Below, piece after piece: positions 17,981-30,300 of a DNA stretch of 64,000 bases (the first letter of the stretch is position 1; the number at the start of each line of letters is the position of its first letter). Below the pieces are notes generated by a model, which searched no databases, was not told the origin of the DNA, and saw only the letters and a list, made by a program, of their open reading frames with translations. Source of the stretch: Armatimonadota bacterium (GTDB taxonomy: Bacteria; Armatimonadota; Hebobacteria; CAIYQO01); the NCBI GenBank assembly GCA_029553475.1, contig JAKPKV010000113.1:1-64000 (forward strand). The letters are read 5' to 3'. The position numbers and the translations under genes were made by a program.

Positions 17981-20900
17981 ATGATCAGACGATGCTGGTT
18001 CTGCTGGATTCTGCTCGGAGCGGTCTTCTGGCCGACGCTTGCCGGGTGGGCGGTGCCGCGCGTGGTGGCCGACCACGCGAAGCCCACGCGCACCTATCAC
18101 GTCTGCCTGCTGCTGCTGCGCAGCCAGAAGCGCGACGTGCCCTACTGGAACAGCGACCCCTGGTTCCTGCCCGTCATCAACCGCAGCCCCTACAAACCCG
18201 CCGGCTGGACGCTGGAGAATCCGCTCGCCTCCGCCACCCTGCAGCCGAACGCCGATCTGCTGAACAGCGCCATCAAGTTCCAGGCCGATCCCAAGGGCGC
18301 CGGCCCCACCTCCACGGACTGGTATAAAAACGGCAAGGCGTGGGGGGCGCCGCTCACCAAGGACGATCCCGCCTACTGGGCGGTGCAGATTGACCGGGCC
18401 AGCCTCGACGCGCTGGCCGATTTCGACCTGCTGGTGCTCAACGGCCACAGCGAATCCACGCTGACCAATGAGGAGCGCGACGCGCTGCGCTACCTCTTGG
18501 AGCGCGGCGCCACCATCTGGATCAACAACTCGCAGCGCGGCGGCAACCAGCTCTACAACTTCTTCCTCGACCCGCCGATCATCTTCCAGCCGGGGCCGTA
18601 TGACTGGCCGCTGCCGGCCAACACCTCCACCTGGATGAAGCCGATCATCCCGGACCACTGGCTGCTCTCCGCGCACTACCCGATCACCGCGCAGGAGACG
18701 AACTACCTGCGCGACAACGTGGGCGACAAAAGCTTCATCCTCAGCGGGGTGGCCGGCTACACGGGCGGCGAGAGCTCGCAGGTGCAGGAGGTGGTGCGCC
18801 TCATCCGCAACAACGCCGACGGCACCGTGACGCCGATGGGGCCGAGCATCGCCGCCGGCCGCGTGGGCAACGGGCTGCTCATCCTCACCGGCACCGACAT
18901 CATGGGCGCGGCGGCGGACTGGTTCGAGTACAAGCATAACCGCGAGAACCTGCGCGACCTGAACGTCTGGCCGTCCAACGAGGCGATGCACATCGTCGGT
19001 CAGCCGAATGACCACTACATTTATAAGGCGGCCGCGAAGCTCGTCTTCAACATGCTCGCCCGCCCGGCGAGCTGGCACATGGTGAGCGGCAACGCCATCG
19101 CCTCCCGCACCTACGACGCCACCTTTTCCACCACGCTGACGCGAAGCTGGCGGGCGGGCTTCACCGCGCTGGGCGACCCCGTCTCCTCCGGCAACTACGT
19201 GGCGCTCATCGGCAACGCCGCCGCCCCGCCGACCCAGGAGGCGGACGAGCTGCGCCTCTATCGCGCGCGCAAGGTGATGGACGACGGCGGGGCGGCCCTC
19301 GACTACCCCTACGGCCTCTATGACGATTTCCAGCGCAAGCTCACCCCCACGCTGGTGCCCTTCTGGAAGGCCGGCGCGGCCTACGGGGTCGGCAACGCCG
19401 CGCGGCGCGGCGGGTATTTCTACCGCTGCACGGGGGCGCACACCGCCGACGCCGCCAACCAGCCGGGGCTGGGGGCGAACTGGCACCTCTTCTGGGATCT
19501 GTACCCGTACGGGCCGTTCCCCAACGACGCGGCCGCCGACAGCGAGATGGACCTGTGCTTCAGCCGGGCGCCGTCGCCGGATGACGGCAACGGCCCGTGG
19601 TCGTGGATCGGCGCGCCGGTCTTCGGCAAAATCACCACCGGCCTGCTCAGCCGCACCGTGCTCTACGCGCTGCAGCGCCGCTACAATACCGCGGCCAACC
19701 GCTGGGAGTGCCAGGTGCGCGCCTTCGCGGTGGATCCCTTCATCATGGGCGCCGGCCCGACGCAGGTGGGCGAGGACCTGTGGGCGGCGACGCCCAGCCC
19801 GGTCGTCGCCACCGGCCTGCCGCGGGCGTCGCTGACGCTGTCGAACAACCGGCTGGTGGTCACCGTGCTGGGGAAGACGAACGCGAACTCCTCCTGGCGC
19901 ATCTTCGTGCTCGACGCCCGCTCCGGGCAGGCGCGCGCGCAGGTGGGCGGCGCGCCGGAGATCGGCGCCAACTTCCGCCCCACCGGCCCGGCGAGCATGG
20001 TCACCGCGCAGGTGGAATTTGAGGCGAGCGATCTGGAAGCGAGCGTCGCCGCCACCGTGAATACCTCCGCCTACAACCCGACGCAGCCCAAGCTGCGCCG
20101 GGAAGTGGTGGAGATGCTGGCGGTGGCCGGCGAGTATTACTCGCCCGCCGTGACGGCGGCGCAGGCGGCGCAAACGACGCCGGACGAGTTGGCCGGCGGG
20201 CAGGCGGCGCTGTTCCTCATCCCGCCGACGTTCGTCTTCCGCTCGACGAACGTCCAGCGCGGGGCCTATCTCTCGCGGGTGCCCGCCGATCTGGCCATCA
20301 CCGACGCGCTGAACAAGCGCTATAATATCGGCAATCCGTCCAGCGATTTCCGCCGAAAGTACGTGCTGAGCGTGAAGGTGGAGCCGAACGGGCTGAAACT
20401 CACCTTCCGCAACTGGGATGCCTTCTTCCCGCAGGGCGCGGCGGCCCCGCTGCTCACCCTGCCGCTCACCATCAGCTTCACCCCGGAGCGCACGGTGGTC
20501 GGCGGCGGCTCGGCGCAGAGCACCGGGCCGGTCGCCATCACCGGCGTGATGCCCGCCATGGGCTACCCCGTGCTGCTGCGCGGCACCCAGCGCTACGAGA
20601 TTCTCGACGCGGCGAGCGATCCGCTGCGCTCCACGCTGCGTTGGTTCGACGGCGACATCATCTACGATAATTTCGGCAAGCGCGCCGCCGGCGGCACCTT
20701 CGGCTTCGCGGTGGACGCGCCGCCGCTGGTCTTCCGCGACGCCCTCGTCGTGGGCACCAACACGCACGGCGTGGTGGACTACCCCGGGCTGAAGAACAGC
20801 CGGCAGCCGCTCGTCGAGGGCGGCGTGCCGCTGCGCCAGGGCGGCACGGTGAACGCCGTGCGCCTGCGCATCCCCGCGCTCTCCACCGCCGCCACTCCGG

Positions 20901-23900
20901 GCAATGTGAGCAACTGGCGCGGCGAGCTGGCCTGGCAGTTCCACGGCGATACCCACGGCCCGCGCAGCTACAACCTGCAGCAGTGGTTCTGGCGCAGCGA
21001 TTTCCCGTATCCGGCGGCGGCGAGCGGCGACACCGTCTACGCGGCGGGGCTCTACCACGGCTACGGCGATTACGAAGGCGGCGCACTCTATAACACCCTG
21101 GGCGCGTCGTCGCTCTCCCGCGGCATGCTCTACGCCATCAACCCGGACGCCCCGCGCTATCTGCAACAGACGATGGCCGCCGGCATGGTGGGGGCGGGCG
21201 CGCCGCCCGCCGACTACGATCCCACCCGCACGCTGCTCATTGACCAGACCGGGCTGCAGGACGTCGTGCGGCGCGCCACGCTGCGCGTGGGCGCGCGCAT
21301 CCTGCTGAAGGAGCCGGCGGGGCGCACCTGGGACATGGGCACGGTGACGCAGATTCGCGAGGAGGGGGCGGGCGCGCGCCGCTACTGGGCGGTGTTTGAT
21401 CGCCCCTATGATCCGGCGGAGATCACCCCCGCCGGCTGCGTGGCGATCATGGCCACCTCGGTGCCCTACCTGAGCCACGTGCGGGCCTGGAACGCCGACA
21501 CCGGCGAGGAGCCGCTGCGCCGCTACCCGCGCGACGGCGCGCCCGCCCTGCGCACCAGCGAGGGCATCTCCAGCACGCCGCCCTCCGGCGAATCCGCCTG
21601 CCCGGACAATACCTTCGGGCAGATGGAAGTGATGGTCGCCTTCACGCACCTGGGCGTGGTCTGCCACGAGCCGTGGACGGTGGACGACGCCTCGCATACG
21701 CTGATCCCCGGCGACACCGGCAATTTCCTGCCCGCCGACTGGCCGGAGCGCAACGTGGCCTACCTGCCGCGCTCGCCGTTCGCGCGGCAGTCGAATACCG
21801 TCAACGTGCTGCCCGAGCTGAATTACACCGTGGACGCGCGCACGGGCCGCATCGAGCTGAGCCCGCGGGTGGCCGGGGAGTTCGCCGACCGCTTCGTCGC
21901 CGTCCACTACTTCACGCTGGAGATGGTGGAGATGGGTGGGGTGAGGCGCCCGACGCGCGTGCGCCATGCCGAGGTGATGTACGTGCCGTCGCCGGTGCGC
22001 TGGCAGTATCTCTTCTCCGACGCCATCCCGGACAGCGGGCCGACGGTGGTGAACGACACCGTCTACATCTCCGCCATCCGCCGCACCATCACCGGCCGGT
22101 GGCAGCCCACGCTGTATGCCTTCGCGGCGATTCCGGCGGACCCGCTGCGCGTCCAGCCGCTGTGGATGCAGCCGCTGGGCGCCACGCTGCCCGACACCGC
22201 GCCGCTGCCCTATCGCGGCATCACCTCGCCCACGCCCACGCCCGCCGGCGTGCTGGTGGGCAGCGCGCTGGACGGGGTGGGGACGAACGAGCTGGCGCTC
22301 TACAGCGACCGCGGGCTGATCATCGCCGACGGTCACCGCCTCATCCGCGCCAATCATGACGGCGAGGTGGTGTGGCAGGCCGCCGCCACGAAAGATTACG
22401 ACCCGCTGGTGCTCATGCACATTGACCCGCCGGGCAGCGCCGATCAGACGACGGGGGTGACGCAGCAGGAGTTCACCCTCGTCACCCGCGTGCAGCGCCT
22501 GCCCACCGGCAACCTGCTGGTCTGCGACGCCGGCGCCAACCGCGTGGTGGAGCTGAACCGCGAGGGCACCGTCGTCTGGCAGCACCCGGACGGCAACCTC
22601 ACCTACATGGATCCCGACCGCAAGCTGGACGGCTCCCGGTATCGCCCGGATGCCTGGCTCAACGAGCCGCAGCCGCTGGCCAACCGCCCCTTCGCGCTGC
22701 GCGCGGTGACGCCGGCGAAGCTGCGCCCGAACGGCCCGCGTGACGCGCGCCGCTACTACGTCGAGAAAACCGTCACCGATCCGAACCTGCTCAAATGGGA
22801 CCTGCTGCCCGCCGGCCGCCGGCTGGGCCGCGCCACCGTGCGCTGGGAGGTGACGATCATCGCCGATACCGGCAACAACCGCGTGCTGGAGATCATCCGC
22901 CCGCTGGTGCGCCTGGATGACGCGGAGACCGAGGAAATCGGCGCGCTCTCCTACGCGCGCGGTTTCCACTACCGCCCGGACCTGTACTACATGAATGGCG
23001 CCACCCGCGTCTACCTGCAGCAGTATGAGGAAGTGCTCGCCAACGGCCTGCCCGGGCAGGTGGCGGGCGCCGCGCCGGGTGAGCAGCGCTCGCTGGTCTT
23101 CGCCGACGGCGCGGCGCTGAAAACCCCGCTGGTCTTCACCGCCGCCATGCGCTACCCCGGCTCCGATGGGCAATTGCTGCACCTGCGCGCCGATACGGAC
23201 CCGATGCTGGACGGCGTGCGCACCCGCGAGCTGCTGGTGGCGGTGGGCAATCCCGCGCCCGACCCGGCCAATCCGACGCGCTTCCTGCGCACCGCGTTCA
23301 TCCATACGCCCGGCGGCACGAGCGCCGCGGTGCTGGGCAACTACGCCAGCCTCCGCGACGCCGCCGCCGCCGGCGCCGCCACGCTGAACCTCAGCTATGT
23401 CAGCGACCTGAAAGTCGGCGACGCGCTGCTGGTGAAAGACCCGACGAACCCGGACCCGGCGGCCGTCTGTACCGCCGCCGTGACGGGCATCAACAGCGCG
23501 GCGAAGACGATCACCATCACCCCGCCGCTGGATAAGCACTTCCCGATGGACAGCCGGGTGGTGGCCACCGGGCGCTGGAACGCGCTGCAGATTCGCGCGG
23601 CGAGTCCGCACGACTATGCCCGCCTCACCCAGCTCGACCTGATCACGCTCACCACGCCGGCCGGCGGGCAGGAGACGCGGGCGCTGGCGGTGGATGCCGC
23701 CGGCGTGCGCGAGGTGCCGCTGGATCCGACGCGCCAGGACGCGCCGGTCTTCGAGATGGGGCAGGCGCAGTACACGCAGGCGACGCGGCAGAGCGCGCTG
23801 TGGGAGCAGATGGTGGAGATCAAGTTCGCCGGCCGCCCCGTCGAGGAGCGCGCGGCGCTGAAAGACACCCTCACCCGCTGGAAGCAGGACAGCCTCTTCA

Positions 23901-24238
23901 CGCCGGTGGCGGTCTTGCGGCAGGACCCGGGGCCGGGGCTGACCGCCACCGATCCGCGCACGGTGCGCTATCTCATCGCGCAGATGAACGCGACGATCAA
24001 TCCGGACCCCGCGACCTGGATCAACGGCAAGGCCGAACGCCGGATTCACCTTTTCGAAGCGCGCTGGTTCGATATGCAGCACGCCTACCCGCCGCCGGCG
24101 GACAACTCCACCGGCTGGCGGATCATTGACAGTGAGTGGAACTACTTCCTGTATCCCGACCCGACGTCGCCGGGCTACCCCAACCTGCCGGGGTGGACCT
24201 ATCCGCTCGGCCAGCCGCTGAGCCTGGCGCGGGATTAA
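17981..24238 (+). CDS. Giant exported beta-propeller protein 1 (2,085 aa)
   Basis: ATG at 17981 follows GAGG and opens a hydrophobic signal (CWFCWILLGAVFWPTLAGWA). Residues about 30-200 (HVCLLLLRSQKRD ... DLLVLNGHSESTLTNEERDA, GATIWINNS) resemble the DUF4159/glutamine-amidotransferase-like fold. Residues about 461-515 (FWKAGAAYGVGN ... YFYRCTGAHTADA ... NWHLF) look like a CBM5/12-type module. The middle and C-terminal thirds contain PQQ/NHL-style blades, such as GNLLVCDAGANRVVELN near 1510 and IADTGNNRVLEII near 1628. Residues about 1798-1865 hold the GD-type module shared with neighbours. No catalytic residues of quinoprotein dehydrogenases are evident. Placed directly after four minor pilins, it is a candidate tip or secreted adhesin. 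Confidence 0.82.
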   Translation: MIRRCWFCWILLGAVFWPTLAGWAVPRVVADHAKPTRTYHVCLLLLRSQKRDVPYWNSDPWFLPVINRSPYKPAGWTLENPLASATLQPNADLLNSAIKFQADPKGAGPTSTDWYKNGKAWGAPLTKDDPAYWAVQIDRASLDALADFDLLVLNGHSESTLTNEERDALRYLLERGATIWINNSQRGGNQLYNFFLDPPIIFQPGPYDWPLPANTSTWMKPIIPDHWLLSAHYPITAQETNYLRDNVGDKSFILSGVAGYTGGESSQVQEVVRLIRNNADGTVTPMGPSIAAGRVGNGLLILTGTDIMGAAADWFEYKHNRENLRDLNVWPSNEAMHIVGQPNDHYIYKAAAKLVFNMLARPASWHMVSGNAIASRTYDATFSTTLTRSWRAGFTALGDPVSSGNYVALIGNAAAPPTQEADELRLYRARKVMDDGGAALDYPYGLYDDFQRKLTPTLVPFWKAGAAYGVGNAARRGGYFYRCTGAHTADAANQPGLGANWHLFWDLYPYGPFPNDAAADSEMDLCFSRAPSPDDGNGPWSWIGAPVFGKITTGLLSRTVLYALQRRYNTAANRWECQVRAFAVDPFIMGAGPTQVGEDLWAATPSPVVATGLPRASLTLSNNRLVVTVLGKTNANSSWRIFVLDARSGQARAQVGGAPEIGANFRPTGPASMVTAQVEFEASDLEASVAATVNTSAYNPTQPKLRREVVEMLAVAGEYYSPAVTAAQAAQTTPDELAGGQAALFLIPPTFVFRSTNVQRGAYLSRVPADLAITDALNKRYNIGNPSSDFRRKYVLSVKVEPNGLKLTFRNWDAFFPQGAAAPLLTLPLTISFTPERTVVGGGSAQSTGPVAITGVMPAMGYPVLLRGTQRYEILDAASDPLRSTLRWFDGDIIYDNFGKRAAGGTFGFAVDAPPLVFRDALVVGTNTHGVVDYPGLKNSRQPLVEGGVPLRQGGTVNAVRLRIPALSTAATPGNVSNWRGELAWQFHGDTHGPRSYNLQQWFWRSDFPYPAAASGDTVYAAGLYHGYGDYEGGALYNTLGASSLSRGMLYAINPDAPRYLQQTMAAGMVGAGAPPADYDPTRTLLIDQTGLQDVVRRATLRVGARILLKEPAGRTWDMGTVTQIREEGAGARRYWAVFDRPYDPAEITPAGCVAIMATSVPYLSHVRAWNADTGEEPLRRYPRDGAPALRTSEGISSTPPSGESACPDNTFGQMEVMVAFTHLGVVCHEPWTVDDASHTLIPGDTGNFLPADWPERNVAYLPRSPFARQSNTVNVLPELNYTVDARTGRIELSPRVAGEFADRFVAVHYFTLEMVEMGGVRRPTRVRHAEVMYVPSPVRWQYLFSDAIPDSGPTVVNDTVYISAIRRTITGRWQPTLYAFAAIPADPLRVQPLWMQPLGATLPDTAPLPYRGITSPTPTPAGVLVGSALDGVGTNELALYSDRGLIIADGHRLIRANHDGEVVWQAAATKDYDPLVLMHIDPPGSADQTTGVTQQEFTLVTRVQRLPTGNLLVCDAGANRVVELNREGTVVWQHPDGNLTYMDPDRKLDGSRYRPDAWLNEPQPLANRPFALRAVTPAKLRPNGPRDARRYYVEKTVTDPNLLKWDLLPAGRRLGRATVRWEVTIIADTGNNRVLEIIRPLVRLDDAETEEIGALSYARGFHYRPDLYYMNGATRVYLQQYEEVLANGLPGQVAGAAPGEQRSLVFADGAALKTPLVFTAAMRYPGSDGQLLHLRADTDPMLDGVRTRELLVAVGNPAPDPANPTRFLRTAFIHTPGGTSAAVLGNYASLRDAAAAGAATLNLSYVSDLKVGDALLVKDPTNPDPAAVCTAAVTGINSAAKTITITPPLDKHFPMDSRVVATGRWNALQIRAASPHDYARLTQLDLITLTTPAGGQETRALAVDAAGVREVPLDPTRQDAPVFEMGQAQYTQATRQSALWEQMVEIKFAGRPVEERAALKDTLTRWKQDSLFTPVAVLRQDPGPGLTATDPRTVRYLIAQMNATINPDPATWINGKAERRIHLFEARWFDMQHAYPPPADNSTGWRIIDSEWNYFLYPDPTSPGYPNLPGWTYPLGQPLSLARD

Positions 24239-24314
24239 CCGGGGAGCGCCGGCATCAGGAGGCGCCGGCAACGCGATATGTTCAGATATGGATGGCAGAA
24301 TGAGGAGAACGGGT

Positions 24315-27300
24315 ATGGACCCGACACGCACAATCGAGCGATGGGGGATGGGGAGGGGAGCGGCGCGCCTGCTGCTCGTCCTCGCCCTGCTGCTGGCCGC
24401 GCCGGCCCTGGCGGGGCTGTCCACGACGTCGGACTGGCCGATGATGGGCGGCACCGCCGGGCACACCGGCGAAGCGAAGGGCGCGCTGCCGCCGGCGGGC
24501 ACGACGATGGGCATCGAGTGGTCGCGGCAGCTCGGCGCGCCGGTGACGGCCACCCCCGCCATCTCCGATACCACGAACGAGCTCATTGTCGGCACGGCGG
24601 ATGGCCGCGTCGTCTGGCTGGACGTCATCACCGGCGCGGTGCATCACAGCGTGCGGGTCGGCACGAACACCCCGTTCCTCAATACGCCGCTGGTAGACAG
24701 CGGAAACGACATGGTCTACGCCGGCAACGCCAATGGCCGGCTCTACGCGGTGCGGAGCGGCACGCCGGCGCCCGTCTGGGTGGCGCCGGCGGTGGGCACG
24801 GCCCCCTGGGGGCCGCTGGCCGCCGCGCCGATCTTCATCGGCGACGACATCCTCGTCGCCTCCATGGACGGGTGCATGTACAAAGTCACCGCCGCCACCG
24901 GCGCCTGGACGCGCATCTACGGCCCCATCGGCGCCGGCATCGAGGCGACGCCGACCCTCGGCGCGGCGAAAGCGGTGGGCGCCGCCAGCGCGCTGGCCGC
25001 GGATATGGCGACCATCGGCCTCACCAGCGTGCGGGTGGTGGATGCGAGTCTCTTCGATCCTGGCGACGAGTTGAAGATCGGCCCGAATCCCGCGGCGGCG
25101 CTGTCGGTGGGCTACATCACGCGCGTGGATACCGCGGCCAACACGCTGTATTTCAGCCTGCCGACCACCGCGACCTTCGTGGCGGGCGCCAACAGCGCCT
25201 ACGCCACGCCGCATCAGCCGCTCTACTTCGCCGCGACGAACGGCCGCCTGTACGCCATCAACGCGGATGAGGCCACGAGCCACCTGCGCTGGGTCTACCC
25301 CGATCCGCCGGGGAAGCTGCGGGCGCCGCAGGCCGCGCCGCTGCTGGACGGCGATGTGCTCTACGTCGGCGACCGCGGCGGCAGTTTTTACTGCGTGAAC
25401 GGCTACAGCGGGAAACTCGTCGGCATGCTCGCCGCGGCGGCGCTCGGCATCGGCGGCGACCTCGTCACCGCCGCCGGCAAGGCGGGGAACCATCAGGTGT
25501 TCGTCGGCGGGAGCGCCGGGCTGGCGGCCATTGACGTGACGAACCCGGCGGCCATGGTCATCCAGCGCCGCTATACCGTTTTTTCCACCGGCGTGGTCGC
25601 GCAGCCGGTGGTTGATGCCGCCGGCAAAGTCCTCGTCGGCACCGCCGGCGGCGCGGTCTACGCCCTGAACCAGGACGCCGACACCGAGATGTGGCACTGG
25701 ACGCCCGCGCGCGCGCTGACGCTCACCGGCTCTCCGCTGCTGCAGGTCAAGGGCGCGGACCGCCGCGTGTTCGCCGTCACCCGCGAGGGGCTGGCGCTCT
25801 CGCTGCTCACGGATGCCGCCGCCGCCCTGCCCGCGAGCCCAAAGCTGCCGAAGGGCCATTGGCCGCAGTTCCAGGGTGACGCCACCCATCCCGGCGCGCT
25901 CAACGCCGCGTCGCCCGGCTTCACCGCGCCCACCGACGGCATGGCCGGCGGCGAGTATACCGGCCGCAAGCTGCGCTGGGTGGCGCCCACCGGCGGCAAC
26001 GTGCGCGCCTCCGCCGCGGTGGCGCGCATCAGCGAGCGCGAGCGCACCGCCGCGCTGCACGGCGCCATCGCCGCCCCGCCCGCCGGCGCGCGCGCCGGCA
26101 CCACCATCACCGTGGACGACGCTTCCGCCTTCCACGTCGGCGATCCCGTCATCATCGGCGACGATTATCTCGGTCCCATCGCCGCCATCACCCGCACCCT
26201 CGCCGATCCGCTGGCGCCGGACACCCTCGTCGTCACCGACGGCCCGCGCCAGGGGCACGCCGCCGGCGCAGTGGTGCGCGTGAGCCACTACCGCACCGAC
26301 CGCGTGACGGGCGGCGATGCGCGGCAGTACGGCTCGCCGCAGGTGGGCGTCGCCAAAGATGCCGCCCAGGGCACGCTCTGGTATGACAACGCGCCGGTGT
26401 ATAATCCGCGCGGCCTCTCCTTCGCGCTGCGCGGCGTGCTCGTCCCCCGTTTCACCCGCGATGACGGCACGGCGCTGACCGCCTTCGCGGCGGCCGCCGG
26501 CGGCCAGGAAGTGCGCTTCGGGTTCTTCGAAAATGACACCGTCAACGTGATGAACCCGACCAGCGCCACCGAGCTGGATAACCCGACCTACCTGTACGTC
26601 TATCTCACGGATAACGGGCACATCGGCGTCCGTCGCAAGGTGACCGCCGGCGGCGACGCGCAGGCGCTGGATGCCGTGATCCCCGGCGCGGGGACGTATG
26701 CGCTGGCGAACGGCATCGAGGTGGTGCTGGCGCTGCGGCCCACCGGTACGAACGCCGCGCGGGCGACGGCGTATTACCGGCTGGCGGATGCCAACGGCAA
26801 ATTCCCCACTGACTTTTCCGGCTTCACGACCATCGGCTCGTATAACCTGCCCTCCGCCCTTCAGGTGGCTAATGCCACCCCGCCGCCGGCCTTCCTCTAC
26901 GAGGATCTGCTGCTGCCGGCGCCGCCGTCCGGACTGTACCCCTTCCTGCGCGGCTTCGACGGCGCCGGCGCGCGGCCCGGCTTTGACGTGACGGCGAAAG
27001 ACACGCGAGTACTCATCAGCTACGACCCGATCGCCGATACCGACGTCGTCGGCCCGGGCAGCAGCGTCATCCAGGTGGAGTTCCCCGAGCGCTTCCTACC
27101 CGGCGACCGGGTGGAGATCTTCCATCCATCGGACCCCGACCGGTACGAGACGTTCACGGTCGGCAGGGTGACCAGCACGTCTATCACGCTGGCGACGGGC
27201 CTGCAACACCGTTATCCGCCCGGCTCGCTGCTGCGCGCGGGGCGGCCCGGCGCGTGGGCGGCCTTCACCGGCTCCGATGATGGCTATCTGCGGGCCATTG

Positions 27301-30300
27301 ATCCGCAGACGGGCGCGGCGATCTGGAAGACGAACGCCAACGGCTACCTGGGGGCGGTGCGCGGCACGCCGGTGATTGATGACGCGCGCGCGCGCGTCTA
27401 CGCCGCCGGCGCCGGCGGGCGGCTGTTCGCCTTCGCGCAGAACGGGCAGTGGCTGTGGGCGTATCCCAGCGTGATGGCGCCGGCCCTCGGCCCCCTCGGC
27501 ACCGCGCCGGTGCTCGACGACGAGGGCAACATCTACTTCGGCACCGAAGGCGGTTATATCTATAAGGTGACGCCGGACGGCGAGCTGGCCACCAGCTCCG
27601 CCGACCCCGCGAAGACCACCAGCTACCCGGTGGCGCCCGACGCCGCGCTCTCGCCCATCGTCGGCGGGCTGGCGCTGTATCGCGCCGGCGCCGGCGCCGA
27701 TCCGGCGGGCCTGCGCGTCATCGTGCCCACCCGCGCCGGCAAGGTGTACCTCCTCGACGGCAATCTCGCGAAAAAGCTGATCTATCCCGATGACATGGCC
27801 GCTCCCAAACCGGCGGTCGGCGCGCTCAGCGCCGCGCCGGCCGTGGGCGCGGACGGCACCATCTACCTCGGCGATCTCACCGGCAGGGTGCACGCGTTCT
27901 ACGAAGACGCCGGGGGCGCGCTGAAGAGCCGCTGGCAGGTCTCCGCCGCCGATCCCACGCCGATCCTGTTCGCGACGGAAGGCCCGGTGGTCGCCGCCGC
28001 CGCGACGGCGGAGGGCGCGCTCTACCTGGCCGACGGCGCGGTGGATGCCGACCCGCTGCTCGGCAAGCGGCTCTACGCCGTGACCGGCAATTACGCCGCC
28101 GACCACGCCGCGGCGCTGAAGAGCAAGCAGCTTGACGGCGCGCCGGGCGGCGCGCTGACGCTGGACGCCGCCGGCAACCTGCTGGTGGCCACCGAGGCGG
28201 CCTCCGTTTACTGCTTCGCGCCGCTCGCCGGCGACGACGACCCGCTGTGGCGATGGAACGCGGTGACGACCGGCCTCCTGCCGAAGGCGCTGCCGCTGCG
28301 CACCGCGCCCGCGCCCTGGCTGGGCGCCCTGGTGATCGCCGGCGGGGATGACGGCAACATCTACGGCATCGGCCCGCGCGGGGAAGTCGCTCCGGCAGAC
28401 CCGGCGCTCAGCGTCGGCACGCCGGGCGGGCCCTGGCCGCTGGCGCATCGCGACCCGCGCCGCACCGGCGCGGACGCCGAGCGCCGCGCGTCCGAGCCGG
28501 GGCCGAAGGAGCCGAGCCTGCGCTGGTACGCGAATCCGGGCGGCCGCCTCTCCGCCGCGCCGGTGGTGACCGACCGCACGCCGGATCAATCCAGCCGCGT
28601 GGTGCAGGGCACGCCGGACGGCAAGGTGATCGTTTACGACGCCTCCACCGGCGAAGCCCGCTGGACCGCCGCGCTGGACGGCCAGGGGCCGGTGCGCGGC
28701 GCCGCCGCCGTGCATACGGACGGCAGCGTCGCCGTCGGCGCCCTCGACGGCCGCGCCTACCTCTTCGCGGCGGACGGCACGCCGCGCTGGAATACGCGGG
28801 CGGCGAACGGCACGCTCTACGGCGGCTTCCACGCCGCGCCCATCCGCGCCGCCAACGGCCGCGTGGCCATCGCGACCGCCGACCGGCTGGACGTCGCCGG
28901 CGCCTACGCCGCGCCCGCCGGCACCCCGAACGGCGCCGCCGCGCTGCGGGCCGCGCTGACCGACGTCGATCCCGTGACCGAGGTGACCGGCGGCGCCGGC
29001 CTGGAGATCACCTACGACCTGGGCCGCCTGGCCACCATCTCCCGCGTGCGCATCCGCACCGCCAACGGCGGCGAGCTCTCCTTCTTCCGCAATGGCGCCT
29101 GGTCGCTCTACGGCTCGTTCAGTGAGGAAGCCGCCCCGCGCTACATCACCGTGGACGCCAATCGCGCCGCCGGCATGGTGCGCTGGACGAACCGCTCCGC
29201 CGCCGGCGTCGCGGTGCAGGCCTTCGAGGTGTTCACCGCGGATGGGCCGCGGCTCACCGCCCTCGACACGCTGGTGGATGGCGCCGCCGGCGCCATCCCG
29301 TCGAACGGCGCCGTCACCGAGCTGCGGCCGAACGCCGTGCCGACGATCTTCGCGCAGCGCGTGACGTTCACCACGCGCGCGAAGGGCGAGCTGCGCGTCA
29401 TCGGCCCCGATGACGCCGAGGTGACGGTGGCGAAATACGCGCTGCAGGCGGCGCCGCAGACCTACGAGGTGCCGCTGAATCGCATGGTGAAGGCGGTGCG
29501 CTGGGTGCGCGACCCCGCCGATACCAACACCCTCGATCTCTTCGAGCTGTATGGCGCGGGCGGCGGGCGCGTCTACCTCTTCGACGATGCCACCGGCAAT
29601 CTGCTGCGGCAGTACCCCACCGTGGAGCCGGAGCTCGGACCGGTGACGGCGGCGATGGCCTCCGACGGCGACACCCTCTTTTTGGCCACCGCGAGCGGCG
29701 AGGCGCTGGCGCTGCGGCTCACCGACCTGTCGGAACTCTGGCGCACGCCGCTCACCGACCAGGCGCTGGCGCCGGTGACCATCGCCGAAACCGCCGGCGG
29801 CGACGCCGAGGTGCTTTTCGTCACCCATGACGGCGCCGTGCGCACGCTGGACACGCTGGGCAATCCCATCCACGCGGCAGCCTGGCGCATCCCCGGCGCG
29901 ACCTCCAACGCGCCGGCCATCACCACCGAGCTGTCCGGCGGCAAGCGCTGGGCGTACCTGATTAACGACCGCGGGCAGATTTACCGCATCAACCTGAACC
30001 TGGCGCCGGGCGCCGGCGGCACGGGCGCGGTGGCGCTGGGCGAGCTGCCCACCGGCGTGAATTCCTCGCCGGCCCTCGATTCCACCGGGCTGCTCTACGT
30101 CGGCTCGGAGATGGGCGCCCTCTACTGCCTGGATACCAATGATATTTACGTGCGGCGCTACGTGCTGGGGGTGCCGGAGTACGCCATCGGCATCCGCTGG
30201 ACCTATTTCCCGGATCGCTCGTCGCTCACCACCGCGCTATTTGAGGACGCCGCGCCGAATAGCCACGCGCTGCGCGTGAACTCCGTCGCCGGCTTCCGCA

